A stretch of DNA of 6,968 nucleotides, taken from NCBI GenBank assembly GCA_015068175.1, contig SVLA01000107.1, positions 1-6,968 of the forward strand, in the 5' to 3' direction. This DNA comes from Oscillospiraceae bacterium. GTDB lineage: Bacteria > Bacillota_A > Clostridia > Oscillospirales > Oscillospiraceae. Below, piece by piece: positions 1 to 5,390 of the stretch (position 1 is its first letter; each line of letters starts with the position of its first letter). Under the pieces are notes generated by a model that had not been told where the DNA came from, did no database searches, and saw only the letters and a list, made by a program, of their open reading frames with translations. The translations under genes were made by a program, and so were the position numbers.

Positions 1-193
1 CATGGCCCTGGAAATGGAGGCCGCGGCCCTGTATATGAACGCCGCCCGGTACGGCAAGCGGGGTCTGTGCATCTGCACCATCTCCGACCATGTACTCAAG
101 GGCGTGGAGACCACCGCCGCCGAGCGCCAGACCGCCTTCACCCAGATGATGAAGATCGCCCTGGACGTGGCCGTGGCCATGGAGAATAAGTAA
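1..193 (+). CDS. deoD: Purine-nucleoside phosphorylase DeoD, 3' end (5' truncated by window)
   Basis: This is the C-terminal ~63 residues of a hexameric (DeoD-type) purine-nucleoside phosphorylase, a cytosolic enzyme that splits purine (deoxy)nucleosides with phosphate into free base and (deoxy)ribose-1-phosphate. The visible part begins with the ELEMEAA-like segment ALEMEAAALY, matching the E. coli sequence around Glu179-Met180-Glu181 that binds ribose. The spacing to the SDH motif (E. coli Asp204) and to the ERQ motif (Arg217) is conserved exactly, so the catalytic Asp and Arg are both present. The ATG at position 2 is an internal Met of the family, not the start; the gene begins upstream of the window. 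Its product ribose-1-phosphate is the substrate of the next gene, deoB, which supports the assignment. A paralogous phosphorylase is unlikely given these motifs. Confidence 0.9.
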   Translation, partial: MALEMEAAALYMNAARYGKRGLCICTISDHVLKGVETTAAERQTAFTQMMKIALDVAVAMENK

Positions 194-228
194 GAAAACT
201 GGGGTTTATCGCGCCGGCGCGGGAGCGC

Positions 229-368
229 CCAAGAGCTTCTCCCTGGGGAGAAGCTGTCAAAAATCGGCACCTCGAAACCGATTTTTGACTGATGAGGGGG
301 CTATTTTCCTGATTGTATCCCCTTATCCGGCCCTTTGGGCCACCTTCCCCCCAGGGGGAAGGTTTTGG
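229..368. repeat. Structured intergenic element with inverted ends (MITE-like)
   Basis: A 140-bp noncoding block fills most of the deoD-deoB gap. The left end is a near-perfect palindrome with arms AGCTTCTCCC (234-243) and GGGAGAAGCT (246-255). It is followed by a second hairpin with 12-bp perfect arms GTCAAAAATCGG (256-267) and CCGATTTTTGAC (278-289), then GATGAGGGG. The right end, read on the opposite strand, has the same layout: CCAAAACCTTCCCCC, a palindrome (343-351 with 354-362), a second hairpin GGCCC/GGGCC (329-341), then GATAAGGGG. The two ends therefore form imperfect inverted repeats starting CCAA. I see no transposase. The CCGATTTTT arm could weakly terminate transcription after deoD. 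That this is a dispersed family member is inferred from its form and from my memory of similar repeats in related genomes. Confidence 0.6.
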
Positions 369-407
369 AACAGCACGATAAACTGAAATTTGACTTTTGG
401 TGATTCT

Positions 408-1574
408 ATGAAACGTATTTTTATTATTGTATTGGACTCCTTTGGCATCGGCGCCATGCCGGACGCGGAATCCTTCGGTGACGTTGGGGTCAACACCCTG
501 GCGGCTTGCGCCTCCTCCAAAGAACTGTACATCCCCCATATGCTGGCCGCCGGCCTGGGCAATATCGACGGTGTCACCGCTCTGCCCGGCACCGCCACCC
601 CCACGGCGGCTGTGGCCCGGCTGACCGAGGCTTCCATGGGTAAGGACACCACCATCGGTCATTGGGAGATCGCCGGCCTCATTTCCCCGGACCCGCTGCC
701 CACTTATCCCCAGGGGTTCCCGGAGGAAGTGCTGGCACCCTTCCGGGCCGCCACCGGCCGGGGTGTCCTGGCCAATGCCCCCTGGAGCGGCACCGCCGTG
801 CTGGATGCTTACGGCGAGGAGCATATGCGCACCGGGGATCTGATCGTCTATACTTCCGCAGACTCCGTGTTCCAGATCGCGGCCCACGAGGACATCGTAC
901 CCCCGGAACAGCTTTACGAATACTGCCGCATTGCCCGGAAGATCCTGGTGGGCAGGCATGGCGCCGGCCGGGTCATCGCCCGTCCCTTCGTGGGCACCGG
1001 CAAGGGCAATTTCAAGCGGACAGCCAACCGCCACGATTTTTCCCTGGAACCCCCCAGGGAGACACTGCTGGATGCCATCAAGGCCGCGGGCCTCAGCGCC
1101 ATCGGCGTGGGCAAGATCTATGACATTTTTGCCGGCATCGGCACCACGGAGCATGTGTACAACACCTCCAACGCCAACGGTATGGAGCATACCCTCCGCT
1201 ATGCCGATACGGATTTCACGGGCCTGTGCTTCGTGAATCTGGTGGATTTCGATATGGTCTACGGTCACCGCCGGGACATCGACGGCTATGCCCGGGCCTT
1301 GAGTGAATTCGATGCCTGGCTGCCCCAACTGCTGGAAAAGCTGGGGGACGGGGATCTTCTGATGATCACCGCCGACCACGGCTGCGATCCGGCCTACACC
1401 GCCACCACGGACCACACCCGGGAGTATGTGCCCCTGCTGGTCATGGGCCAGGGGGTCAAGCCGGTGAATATGGGCACCCGGGGCAGCTTTGCGGACATCG
1501 CCGCCACCGTGGCGGAACTGCTGGGGATCGATTACCGGACCCCGGGCAAGAGCTTCGCAAAGGAAATTTTGTAA
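408..1574 (+). CDS. deoB: Phosphopentomutase
   Basis: Cytosolic phosphopentomutase of 388 residues, close to the ~390-400 usual for Firmicutes. It interconverts (deoxy)ribose-1-phosphate and (deoxy)ribose-5-phosphate, passing the sugar from DeoD to central metabolism. It belongs to the alkaline phosphatase superfamily. Visible landmarks are the metal-ligand Asp10 in IIVLDSFGIGAMPDA, the catalytic Thr81 in GKDTTIGHWE, Asp282 and His287 in the segment VDFDMVYGHRRD, Asp323-His324 in TADHGCDP, and His336 in DHTREY. The last two metal motifs are one residue further apart than I recall for the Bacillus enzymes, in a loop. I chose the ATG at 408 because MKRIFIIVLD matches the family N-terminus and a weak GGTGA lies 4 nt upstream. 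An in-frame TTG at 390 has no ribosome-binding site. It probably shares transcription with deoD across the structured repeat. The assignment is secure. Confidence 0.97.
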   Translation: MKRIFIIVLDSFGIGAMPDAESFGDVGVNTLAACASSKELYIPHMLAAGLGNIDGVTALPGTATPTAAVARLTEASMGKDTTIGHWEIAGLISPDPLPTYPQGFPEEVLAPFRAATGRGVLANAPWSGTAVLDAYGEEHMRTGDLIVYTSADSVFQIAAHEDIVPPEQLYEYCRIARKILVGRHGAGRVIARPFVGTGKGNFKRTANRHDFSLEPPRETLLDAIKAAGLSAIGVGKIYDIFAGIGTTEHVYNTSNANGMEHTLRYADTDFTGLCFVNLVDFDMVYGHRRDIDGYARALSEFDAWLPQLLEKLGDGDLLMITADHGCDPAYTATTDHTREYVPLLVMGQGVKPVNMGTRGSFADIAATVAELLGIDYRTPGKSFAKEIL

Positions 1575-1600
1575 GAGTAATTGTTGTTTATGCAGTCATC

Positions 1601-1685
1601 GCGTAGGGGCGACCCTTGCGGTCGCCCTTCGCCGAAGGCGCAAAAGATCTCCCATTTAGGGCGACCGCAAGGGTCGCCCCTACGC
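1601..1685. repeat. 27-bp perfect inverted repeat, REP/MITE-like
   Basis: Arms at 1601-1627 (starting GCGTAGGGGCGACCC) and 1659-1685 (ending GGGTCGCCCCTACGC) are exact reverse complements over all 27 positions, separated by 31 nt. The spacer itself contains a small CGCC/GGCG hairpin (1630-1640). It sits in the deoB-cdd gap, 26 bp after the deoB stop and 49 bp before cdd. There is no T-run after the right arm, so it is not a canonical terminator, although such a stem could still pause polymerase or protect the upstream mRNA end. The GTAGGGGCGACC...GGTCGCCCCTAC form resembles palindromic elements dispersed through many Clostridia genomes; that is from memory, not from a search. Confidence 0.75.
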
Positions 1686-1734
1686 GGGCTTGTTCTCCTC
1701 AACAACCATTTACATTTCCAAGGAGATTTGAACA

Positions 1735-2139
1735 ATGACACCTGAAAAACTCTGTGAACTGGCCAAAGAGGCCATGACCCATTCCTATTCCCCCTATTCC
1801 GGCTACAAGGTGGGCGCGGCGCTGCTGTGCGCCGACGGCACCGTGTACCAGGGGTGCAACATCGAAAACGCCTCCTTCTCCCCCACGGTCTGCGCCGAGC
1901 GCACCGCCATTTTCAAGGCGGTCTATGACGGTCACCGGGATTTGAAAGCCATGGCCGTCTGCGGCGGCAAGGACGGGGTCATCGCGGGATTGTTCCCGCC
2001 CTGCGGTGTCTGCCGCCAGGTGATGCGGGAATTCTGCCCGGACGACTTTACGGTGTATCTGGTGACTCCCACGGGTTACGAGACCCGGACCCTGCGCCAA
2101 CTGCTGCCGGACAGCTTCAGCAACGGCTATATGGATTGA
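1735..2139 (+). CDS. cdd: Cytidine deaminase (homotetrameric type)
   Basis: A 134-residue cytidine/deoxycytidine deaminase, the size of the short tetrameric Bacillus-type enzyme. It hydrolyses cytidine to uridine in pyrimidine salvage. The zinc site is complete: Cys53-Ala-Glu55 in the CAERTAIF motif, where Glu55 is the proton shuttle, and Cys90 and Cys93 in PPCGVCRQ. The substrate-binding FSPYS-type segment appears as SYSPYSGYKVGAALL near residues 17-31, and GCNIENASF follows at 40-48. A strong AAGGAG at 1720-1725, 9 nt before the ATG, fixes the start. It lies downstream of deoD and deoB in the same orientation, forming a nucleoside-salvage cluster, although the 27-bp inverted repeat between deoB and cdd may weaken read-through. 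A terminator follows immediately. Confidence 0.96.
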   Translation: MTPEKLCELAKEAMTHSYSPYSGYKVGAALLCADGTVYQGCNIENASFSPTVCAERTAIFKAVYDGHRDLKAMAVCGGKDGVIAGLFPPCGVCRQVMREFCPDDFTVYLVTPTGYETRTLRQLLPDSFSNGYMD

Positions 2140-2145
2140 GGACCG

Positions 2146-2174
2146 AAACGGACAGCTTCACGGCTGTCCGTTTT
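2146..2174 (+). terminator. Rho-independent terminator after cdd
   Basis: An 11-bp perfect stem (AAACGGACAGC at 2146-2156, GCTGTCCGTTT at 2163-2173) closes a 6-nt loop and runs into TTTT, starting 7 nt after the cdd stop. It ends the nucleoside-salvage block. The T-tract is short because it partly belongs to the stem, so termination may be incomplete. Confidence 0.8.
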
Positions 2175-2260
2175 GCTGACGGCGGCGGAAAGGTTTGGGT
2201 CTTGCTTTTGGGGGCAAACTATGATAAACTGACCGTAATCTGTAAAAAAGGTGATCGCTC

Positions 2261-2734
2261 TTGTTGGAAAAATACCTCTTTGCCGCCTTCGTTTCCATGG
2301 TGCCCCTCATCGAGCTGCGGGGCGGAATGCCCATTGCCCTGGGCATGGGCCTGCCCTATTGGGAATCCCTGGTGGTGTGTACCGTTGCCAATATGCTCCC
2401 GGTGCCGCTGATCTATTTTTTCGCCCGGAAGGTCCTTGTGTGGGGCAAGGATAAAAAATATATCGGCAGGATCTTCTCCTTCTTCCTGGAAAAAGGAGAG
2501 CGGGCCGGGCAGCGCCTGACCGCCGCCACCGGCCGCGGAGGATTGTTTTTGGCCCTGATGCTCTTTGTGGGCATCCCTCTGCCGGGGACCGGCGCCTGGA
2601 CCGGCACCCTGGCCGCCAGTTTTTTGAATATGGGCATCCGCTCCACCGCCCTGGCGGTGAGCCTGGGTGTGGTGATGGCCGGCATGATCATGGGCATCGC
2701 CAGCACCGGTGTTATCAGTATTTTCGGATCATAA
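2261..2734 (+). CDS. Small multidrug-export-like membrane protein (COG2426 family)
   Basis: A 157-residue hydrophobic protein resembling the Sm_multidrug_ex / COG2426 family, inner-membrane proteins of unproven function named for a putative export role. Family hallmarks are VPLIELRGGMPIALGMGL (residues 14-31) and the loop PLPGTGAWTG (107-116). About four hydrophobic segments are visible: roughly 5-30, 36-57, 93-118 and 128-154. A charged stretch between the second and third (59-90, rich in K, R and E) is probably cytoplasmic. No ATG fits the N-terminus; the TTG at 2261 lies 6 nt after AAAGGTGA (2247-2254), and a second TTG follows directly. The gene has its own upstream gap after the cdd terminator. 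I see only a poor promoter candidate there (TTGGGT at 2195, TATGAT at 2220, 19-nt spacer). The HIT gene begins 13 nt after its stop, so the two are probably cotranscribed. Confidence 0.8.
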   Translation: MLEKYLFAAFVSMVPLIELRGGMPIALGMGLPYWESLVVCTVANMLPVPLIYFFARKVLVWGKDKKYIGRIFSFFLEKGERAGQRLTAATGRGGLFLALMLFVGIPLPGTGAWTGTLAASFLNMGIRSTALAVSLGVVMAGMIMGIASTGVISIFGS

Positions 2735-2747
2735 GGAGGAAATGATC

Positions 2748-3083
2748 ATGTGTCTGTTTTGTAAGATCGCCGCGGGAGAGATCCCGTCCACCAAGGTTTA
2801 TGAGGATGAGACCATCCTGGCCTTCCGGGACATCGCACCCATGGCCCCCACCCACATTCTGGTGATCCCCAAGGCCCACATCCCCTCTGTGGATGGCATC
2901 AACGGGGAAAACAGTGCCGTGGTGGCCCACATTTTTGAGACCATCCCCACCATCGCCGCCGCAGAAGGCCTGACGGGCGGCTACCGGGTGGTGAGCAACT
3001 GCGGCCCCGATGCCGGTCAGACGGTCCATCATCTGCATTTTCATATCCTGGGCGGCCGCCTGCTGAATACAGAAATGGCTTGA
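2748..3083 (+). CDS. HIT (histidine triad) family nucleotide hydrolase, Hint-like
   Basis: A 111-residue protein of the HIT superfamily, the size of Hint-type purine nucleoside phosphoramidases/AMP-lysine hydrolases that act on nucleoside phosphoramidates in the cytosol. The N-terminal CLFCKIAAGEIPS (residues 2-14) is typical of this branch; Cys2 and Cys5 may bind zinc with a His. The histidine triad is His95-Leu-His97-Phe-His99 in VHHLHFHILGGR, with His97 the expected nucleophile. The start at 2748 is set by AGGAGG (2734-2739), 8 nt upstream and overlapping the stop codon of the preceding gene. An in-frame ATG at 2742 is only 2 nt from that site and is disfavoured. The exact substrate cannot be read from sequence. 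The stop codon lies inside the -35 box of the following promoter. Confidence 0.93.
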   Translation: MCLFCKIAAGEIPSTKVYEDETILAFRDIAPMAPTHILVIPKAHIPSVDGINGENSAVVAHIFETIPTIAAAEGLTGGYRVVSNCGPDAGQTVHHLHFHILGGRLLNTEMA

Positions 3084-3107
3084 CATTTTCTGCCTGGGCG
3101 CTATAAT
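3080..3107 (+). promoter_or_regulatory. Sigma-A promoter of the TPP riboswitch/thiT unit
   Basis: A perfect -35 TTGACA (3080-3085) and a perfect -10 TATAAT (3102-3107) are separated by 16 bp. The -35 box contains the TGA stop of the HIT gene. Transcription would begin near 3114, about 20 nt before the riboswitch core, so thiT has its own strong promoter and its output is presumably set by the riboswitch. Confidence 0.88.
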
Positions 3108-3131
3108 AGACCCAGATCGCAAAACAAATAC

Positions 3132-3224
3132 GTCTTCGGGGGGCCGGATGCATCCGGCTGAGATTGGACTTGGTAGTCCTGACCCGTGAACCTGATACGG
3201 CTAGTACCGTCGGAGGGAAAGATG
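3132..3224 (+). ncRNA. TPP riboswitch (THI element) aptamer
   Basis: The conserved thi-box blocks occur in order: GGGG near 3138-3143, GGCTGAGAT (3156-3164), GACCCGTGAACCTGAT (3181-3196), and CGGAGGGAAA (3211-3220). P3 is the stem GCCGGA/TCCGGC with a TGCA loop (3143-3158). An extra P3a hairpin, GGACT/AGTCC (3166-3179), lies between the CTGAGA block and ACCC, as in many Firmicutes. P4/P5 is seen as ACGG/CCGT around GCTAGTA. P1 pairs bases near 3131-3137 with GAAAGATG (3217-3224). It binds thiamine pyrophosphate and lowers expression of the downstream transporter when the cofactor is abundant. Confidence 0.96.
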
Positions 3225-3242
3225 CATATATGGGATACATCG

Positions 3243-3284
3243 GTATCGCATTGCACCCAGACGGATGTGATGCGATACTTTTTT
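3243..3284 (+). terminator. Riboswitch-controlled intrinsic terminator upstream of thiT
   Basis: GTATCGCAT (3243-3251) pairs perfectly with ATGCGATAC (3270-3278). Two G-U and two further Watson-Crick pairs extend the stem inward, and six T residues (3279-3284) follow. It lies between the aptamer and the thiT start. Its left arm can instead pair with upstream GATAC (3234-3238) and ATGC (3222-3225), and the latter overlaps the P1 3' strand, giving a plausible antiterminator. TPP binding would favour P1 and therefore the terminator. Confidence 0.8.
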
Positions 3285-3301
3285 ATTTTCGGAGGTATCC
3301 C

Positions 3302-3952
3302 ATGCAAACAAAAACCAAACGACTGACCGAAGGCGCCATGCTTCTGGCCATGGCCATTGTGCTGGAGCTGGTGTCGAAGATGTTCATTCCCGAGCAGACC
3401 TTCGGCGGCCAGATCACCATCGTCAGCATGCTGCCGGTGGTGCTGATCTCCTATCGCCACGGCATGAAGTGGGGTTTCGTGGCCGCATTTGCCTATGCCC
3501 TGCTGGAAATGGCCCTGGGGGCCAAGACCGTGGGCGTGGCCTTCATGCCCGGCTTCTTCGGCGATGGGACCATGGTGGGCAAAGCCGTCGTCATGTGCCT
3601 GCTGGATTATCTGGTGGCCTATATGGCCATGGGCCTGGGCGGCTTGTTCCGGGACCGGATCGCCAACAAGGGCACGGCCCTCATGTGCGGCAGCCTGGTG
3701 GCCCTGGGGACCCGGTTCGCCACCCACATTCTGTCCGGCTATCTGCTGTTCTCCGGCTGGGCGGAGTGGTACTTCACCCAGGAGGGATTCCCGGCCTGGG
3801 GCGCCGATCTGGTGAATTCCGTGGGACCCGTGGCCCTGGGTTGGATCTACTCGGCGGTCTATAACGGGATGTACATGGTCCCGGAGATGATCTTCACCGC
3901 CGTGGCGGCGGTGCTCATCGCCAAAGTCCCCCACATCGTGGAAAAGGTATAA
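3302..3952 (+). CDS. thiT: Thiamine ECF transporter substrate-binding subunit ThiT
   Basis: A 216-residue membrane protein of the ThiT (YuaJ) family, the S-component that binds thiamine and works with a shared ECF energizing module (EcfA, EcfA', EcfT) not present in this window. About six hydrophobic segments are visible. The family segment SMLPVVLISYRHGMKWGF (residues 42-59) is clear. Likely ligand residues by comparison with Lactococcus ThiT are Glu69 in YALLEM, His142 in RFATHILSG, Trp153/Trp156, and Tyr187-Asn188 in AVYNGMYMVPE. It is longer than the ~180-190 residues usual, with extra sequence around 74-98 before LDYLVAY. The ATG at 3302 has GGAGG (3291-3295) 6 nt upstream. An open frame continues upstream to 3164 but overlaps the riboswitch, so it is not coding. 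The TPP riboswitch directly upstream independently supports the thiamine role. Confidence 0.95.
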   Translation: MQTKTKRLTEGAMLLAMAIVLELVSKMFIPEQTFGGQITIVSMLPVVLISYRHGMKWGFVAAFAYALLEMALGAKTVGVAFMPGFFGDGTMVGKAVVMCLLDYLVAYMAMGLGGLFRDRIANKGTALMCGSLVALGTRFATHILSGYLLFSGWAEWYFTQEGFPAWGADLVNSVGPVALGWIYSAVYNGMYMVPEMIFTAVAAVLIAKVPHIVEKV

Positions 3953-3962
3953 GATCCATGCG

Positions 3963-3991
3963 AAAACCGCCCCCGACCGGGGGCGGTTTTT
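3963..3991. terminator. Bidirectional terminator between convergent thiT and serpin genes
   Basis: AAAACCGCCCCC (3963-3974) and GGGGGCGGTTTT (3979-3990) form a perfect 12-bp, GC-rich stem with a GACC loop and T runs on both strands. It lies 11 bp after the thiT stop and 5 bp beyond the serpin stop on the other strand, so it can end both transcripts. Confidence 0.93.
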
Positions 3992-3995
3992 GCAT

Positions 3996-5390
3996 TCAGG
4001 GCATATTGACGATGCCGGCAAAGAGGGGGATCTGGTTGGAAGTGGTGATCACAAAAAGGAAGGGCCGATCCAGGATAAAATCGATCTTGTCGCCGGTGGG
4101 AGGGGCTCCCGTGGCACCGAATGATTGGGTGTAGCTGGCGGCATAGATGCCCTCTTCGTCGATGGCTACCCGGGTCACCTGGCTGTATTCCGACAGATAA
4201 GCCAGCCCCTGGCTCTTGGGAAAAGCGGCAGTGAAATCTGCCCGATCGGGATCAAACACATCGGTGATCCCCATGGCCTTCAGATCCTGGATCAAATTGT
4301 TGCTGTCCCGGATGTCGAATTTGGGCAGCTTCAGGTTTGCGCACACCTGTTTGTTCTGTGTCCAATTTTGACTTGCCGTGACCATTTTGGCCCATTCTTC
4401 CGAGGCCAGCACATCATCCACGGTCTTGTCCTCATCCGGCAGGATCAGCCACATTCCGTTTCCGCCCAAGGCTTCCAAACGGATCGCACCGTAATCCTCG
4501 CCCCAATAATAGTAATGGTAGTCCCTGTCGCACATAAAGGTCAGCGTTACGTCTTCTTCTGCTCCGTGGAATGTCAGGAATTTGTTTCGCGAGGCGTGGA
4601 AACGCTGTACCCAGGATGCCTTGAAAAAGACGGTGGAAAAAAGTGCAAATGCCGTATTGGGGTCCAGGTTCACATTGTTGGCGCTGTCTTTCAGCAAGCC
4701 GCCGGTCTGCCCGTTGATCCAGTTGCGGATGTCCTGGTTGGTCAACACACCGCCCAGATCCCGTTGGTAAACGCTGGTATAGTGTTCTTTGGCCAGCGTG
4801 TCCATGGTGGCCTGGTTGTATTGCAGACTGTTGTCGATCCAAAGGGAAGTGGCCAGCGTGGTCTTGACTCTGTCGTAGGATACACTGCACTGGTTCCACA
4901 GCGCCGTTGTCTGGCGCCGCAGTTCCGATAAATCGGATGCGCCCAGGACGGACATGATTTGCTGATCGCCGCCGGTCATTTCCGCCAGCGCTGAAAGGGA
5001 TATGTACAGACTCATGGGGGAAAAGGCCCGGTTTTGGTTGTTATGGTCGGATAAAACCTGGGTCATGCTTTCGGTGAAGAAATTCTGCAGGCCTTGTGTT
5101 GCGGCCTCAATGTAATCTCTGTCGTATTTTGCGTTGGAAACAGAATAATCTGCCAAACTGACGGCTTTGGCGGCGATGGGCAGGGAGACGGGAAATGCTA
5201 CAGTGTCCCAAAGAAGTGCCAATGTCAGCACGGCGGCTGTTGCAATGGTGATTCTGCGGACCCATCTTTTGTGCCAGGCCTTTTCTATGGCGGTCAGCAG
5301 ATGGTTGAACCACCAATACCGGCGCTGTGCTGCTTCGTTGATATGCTGGTCGCTGATCTCGTCCAAAGCGCTGTTCATCTTCTCATTCAT
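3996..5390 (-). CDS. Membrane-anchored serpin with anti-sigma-like N-terminus
   Basis: A 464-residue protein in three parts. Residues 1-46 are a charged, probably cytoplasmic segment (ALDEISDQHINEAA at 8-21) ending KRWVRR. Residues 47-63 form one hydrophobic membrane helix, with the positive charges placed for cytosol-in orientation. Residues ~92-464 are a serpin, a serine/cysteine protease inhibitor fold, expected outside the membrane. Serpin marks are FSPMSLYISLSALAEM (123-138), NTAFALFSTVFFKASW (245-260), LKLPKFDI (353-360), the hinge DEEGIYAASYT (411-421), and the C-terminal DRPFLFVI...PLFAGIVNMP. From hinge Gly414 as P15, P1 would be about Gly428 (T-G-A-P). The hinge has Ile at P14 and Tyr at P9, so inhibition is uncertain. 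Its ATG overlaps the sigma-factor stop (ATGA), with AAGGAGGG (5397-5404) upstream. A sensor/anti-sigma role is inference; serpin identity is firm. Confidence 0.92.
   Translation of the reverse strand: MNEKMNSALDEISDQHINEAAQRRYWWFNHLLTAIEKAWHKRWVRRITIATAAVLTLALLWDTVAFPVSLPIAAKAVSLADYSVSNAKYDRDYIEAATQGLQNFFTESMTQVLSDHNNQNRAFSPMSLYISLSALAEMTGGDQQIMSVLGASDLSELRRQTTALWNQCSVSYDRVKTTLATSLWIDNSLQYNQATMDTLAKEHYTSVYQRDLGGVLTNQDIRNWINGQTGGLLKDSANNVNLDPNTAFALFSTVFFKASWVQRFHASRNKFLTFHGAEEDVTLTFMCDRDYHYYYWGEDYGAIRLEALGGNGMWLILPDEDKTVDDVLASEEWAKMVTASQNWTQNKQVCANLKLPKFDIRDSNNLIQDLKAMGITDVFDPDRADFTAAFPKSQGLAYLSEYSQVTRVAIDEEGIYAASYTQSFGATGAPPTGDKIDFILDRPFLFVITTSNQIPLFAGIVNMP

Noticed and set aside
256..289. 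12-bp hairpin as a dedicated deoD terminator
   Set aside because: The T residues are inside the stem and not after it, and the hairpin is part of a larger symmetrical repeat, so a dedicated terminator call is not supported.
138..1415. Long minus-strand open frame (425 codons) opposite deoB
   Set aside because: It mirrors the GC-rich codons of a clearly conserved deoB, has no family-like motifs and no plausible ribosome-binding site. It is a shadow frame.
3164..3301. Upstream extension of the thiT frame to an ATG at 3164
   Set aside because: This ATG-like start lies inside the TPP aptamer, and the true start at 3302 has GGAGG at good spacing and the family N-terminus.
3101..4021. Minus-strand open frame (306 codons) opposite thiT and the riboswitch
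   Set aside because: It runs through the terminator and the riboswitch, is His/Gly-rich low-quality translation, and lies opposite a recognisable gene.
4125..4931. Plus-strand open frame (268 codons) opposite the serpin
   Set aside because: The serpin frame carries conserved motifs along its length. The plus frame shows none and no ribosome-binding site.
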